DNA of 8,410 nucleotides, from positions 1-8,410 of the forward strand of contig JALNVG010000100.1 of the NCBI GenBank assembly GCA_023227685.1, given 5' to 3'. A model generated the notes under the pieces. That model was given only the letters and a program-made list of their open reading frames with translations, made no database searches and was not told where the DNA came from. Positions within the stretch are counted from its first letter, which is position 1. Each line of letters begins with the position of its first letter. This document shows positions 7,072-8,410 of this stretch, one piece after another. The DNA comes from Bacteroidaceae bacterium. GTDB taxonomy: Bacteria; Bacteroidota; Bacteroidia; Bacteroidales; Bacteroidaceae. A program made the translations under genes and the position numbers.

Positions 7072-8340
7072 TTATTCCAATCCCTTAAACTTCCTTAAGT
7101 CTTTTGTTGATACTAATTTATACAACTTATCATTGGGACGAATTTTATCAAGTTTCATAGAGAAGTGTTCACCTTTTTTTACCGTACTAACCGATTTCAA
7201 ATCAACACGGGCTTCTTCTAACGTGACAAATAAAGCACCGGTTGTATTACCCGTCACCAATAATTTATCACCAACATTAAGTTCTGCAGCTTCAACCAGA
7301 AATTCACCAATACCGATATTTGAAAAATATTTAATGCCTTTACCTACATATATTTTACGTTCCGTAGCCTCAGAACCATAATTCTTACTCCACTCACCAA
7401 GGTGTTGACCCAAATAATAACCATTCCAGAAACCACGGTTAAAAACGGTCTTAAGTCGTTCGTCCCAAACTTTGATCTTTTCATCCGTATAAGTACCATC
7501 CAAACAAGATCGAACAGCTTCTTTGTAACATTCAACCACTGTACGTACATACTCAGGACCACGAGCACGTCCTTCAATTTTAAATACACGTACTCCTGCA
7601 TCCATCATTTTATTTAGAAAATGAATTGTCTTTAAATCTTTGGGTGACATAATGTACTCATTGTCAACATCCAGCTCAACATCCGATTCTTTATCTTTCA
7701 CCGTATAGGCACGCCTGCAAACCTGCATACATTCACCTCGATTGGCAGAATGATTCAATTCATTCAGAGAAAGATAACACTTTCCGGAAACCGCCATGCA
7801 TAAAGCCCCATGACAAAACATTTCAATGCGAATAGGTTCACCGGAAGGACCACATATATGCTCTTCAACAATCTGACGATGAATCTCACTCACTTGCTCA
7901 AGATTTAATTCCCGAGCCAAAACCACAACATCTGCAAACTGTGCATAAAATTTAAGTGCCTCCGCATTAGAAATATTCATCTGGGTAGATAAATGTACCT
8001 CTTGTCCTATTTTATTAGCATAATCAAGCACCGCCACATCCGAAGCAATCACTGCAGAGATACCGGCATTCTTAGCCGCATCAATAATATCATGCATAAG
8101 CGGCATATCTTTATCATAAATAATCGTATTGACTGTAAGATAACTTTTCATCCGGTGCTCATTACATTGATGAGCAATATCACGCAAATCATCAATGGTA
8201 AAGGTGTTCGATGAACGCGCACGCATATTCAGCTTCTCAATTCCAAAATAGATAGAATCTGCGCCGGCTTGAATAGCTGCCGCCAGTGATTCACGAGAAC
8301 CAACCGGAGCCATGATTTCAAAATCTTTTATATTCATCAT
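7072..8340 (-). CDS. U32-family protein, TrhP/YegQ-like (probable tRNA 5-hydroxyuridine synthesis)
   Basis: This 422-residue protein is usually labelled a peptidase or collagenase, but related members (TrhP/YegQ, RlhA, UbiU/V) are RNA or quinone hydroxylation factors carrying an Fe-S cluster. The N-terminal TIM-barrel-like half starts EIMAPVGSRESL (8-19). The U32 signature is EMFCHGALCMAVSGKCYLS (173-191), followed by NRGECMQVCRR (200-210). C181, C188, C204 and C208 are candidate [4Fe-4S] ligands. FKIEGRARGPEYV in the middle and a C-terminal beta-barrel ending IRPNDKLYKLV also fit the TrhP-like group. Its length is close to YegQ rather than the longer RlhA. The start is set at the ATGATG (8340/8337); a TTG-initiated extension to 8397 would make the promoter coding and adds a Lys/Arg-rich leader absent from the family. 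It is the first gene of the operon with the thioesterase and dprA. Confidence 0.88.
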   Translation of the reverse strand: MMNIKDFEIMAPVGSRESLAAAIQAGADSIYFGIEKLNMRARSSNTFTIDDLRDIAHQCNEHRMKSYLTVNTIIYDKDMPLMHDIIDAAKNAGISAVIASDVAVLDYANKIGQEVHLSTQMNISNAEALKFYAQFADVVVLARELNLEQVSEIHRQIVEEHICGPSGEPIRIEMFCHGALCMAVSGKCYLSLNELNHSANRGECMQVCRRAYTVKDKESDVELDVDNEYIMSPKDLKTIHFLNKMMDAGVRVFKIEGRARGPEYVRTVVECYKEAVRSCLDGTYTDEKIKVWDERLKTVFNRGFWNGYYLGQHLGEWSKNYGSEATERKIYVGKGIKYFSNIGIGEFLVEAAELNVGDKLLVTGNTTGALFVTLEEARVDLKSVSTVKKGEHFSMKLDKIRPNDKLYKLVSTKDLRKFKGLE

Positions 8341-8363
8341 CTTCTTTCGTGTGTTGAAAGCTA

Positions 8364-8398
8364 CAAAGGTAGACTTTTTTCTGTATTTTTGTACCAAA
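8364..8398 (-). promoter_or_regulatory. Probable promoter of the U32-thioesterase-dprA operon
   Basis: On the minus strand TACCTTTG (8371-8364) is an exact TAnnTTTG -7 element, with a TTTG (8398-8395) 23 bp upstream. This is slightly longer than the preferred 19-21 bp. Transcription would start near 8357, about 17 nt before the ATG at 8340. The position supports the shorter start for the U32 gene. Confidence 0.5.
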
Positions 8399-8410
8399 AT
8401 AACTCAAATA

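Noticed and set aside
8341..8397. N-terminal extension of the U32 gene from a TTG
   Set aside because: It would add 19 residues rich in Lys/Arg that are not part of the family, and would cover an exact -7 promoter element. The ATGATG at 8340/8337 fits better.

Overview
The window looks like chromosomal core DNA from a Bacteroidales member, most likely Bacteroides or a close relative. The evidence is a low-GC, AT-rich intergenic style, a Bacteroidetes-type promoter (TTTG, 20 bp, TAnnTTTG) ahead of the fumarate reductase genes, weak or absent Shine-Dalgarno sequences, a Bacteroides-like FrdC/FrdA/FrdB set, and a DUF4271-like membrane protein. Genus-level placement is inference from remembered protein similarity, not from a search.

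Layout. The left part (1-1751) is on the minus strand: a PAP2-family phosphatase with a signal peptide (1140-1751), a LOG-family nucleotide phosphoribohydrolase (418-1008), and the 5' part of a DUF4271-like membrane protein that overlaps the LOG stop codon and runs off the window. A 229-bp divergent region (1752-1980) holds the frd promoter and an imperfect inverted repeat. The centre (1981-5463) is a plus-strand operon for quinol:fumarate reductase / succinate dehydrogenase: frdC (di-haem cytochrome b anchor), frdA (flavoprotein) and frdB (iron-sulfur subunit). A hairpin that can terminate in both directions sits between frdB and the convergent dprA. The right part (5521-8340) is a tightly packed minus-strand operon, transcribed in the order U32-family 'peptidase' (TrhP-like), hot-dog thioesterase, dprA, with the last two genes overlapping by 8 nt.

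Function. FrdABC carries electrons from menaquinol to fumarate, the terminal step of the anaerobic respiration that makes succinate in Bacteroides. The right-hand operon joins unrelated housekeeping functions: probable tRNA wobble-uridine modification, acyl-CoA hydrolysis and ssDNA/recombination handling.

The main anomaly is in frdC. A single missing T in a T-run at 2471-2475 stops the frame after 169 codons. The rest of the protein, including the expected fourth haem-ligand region and the last helix, continues intact in the next frame to 2660. With one T restored the protein is 226 residues and complete. This is either a sequencing or assembly homopolymer error, a very recent mutation, or, less likely, slippage-dependent expression. 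I found no CRISPR array, insertion sequence, tRNA, rRNA or clearly novel system.
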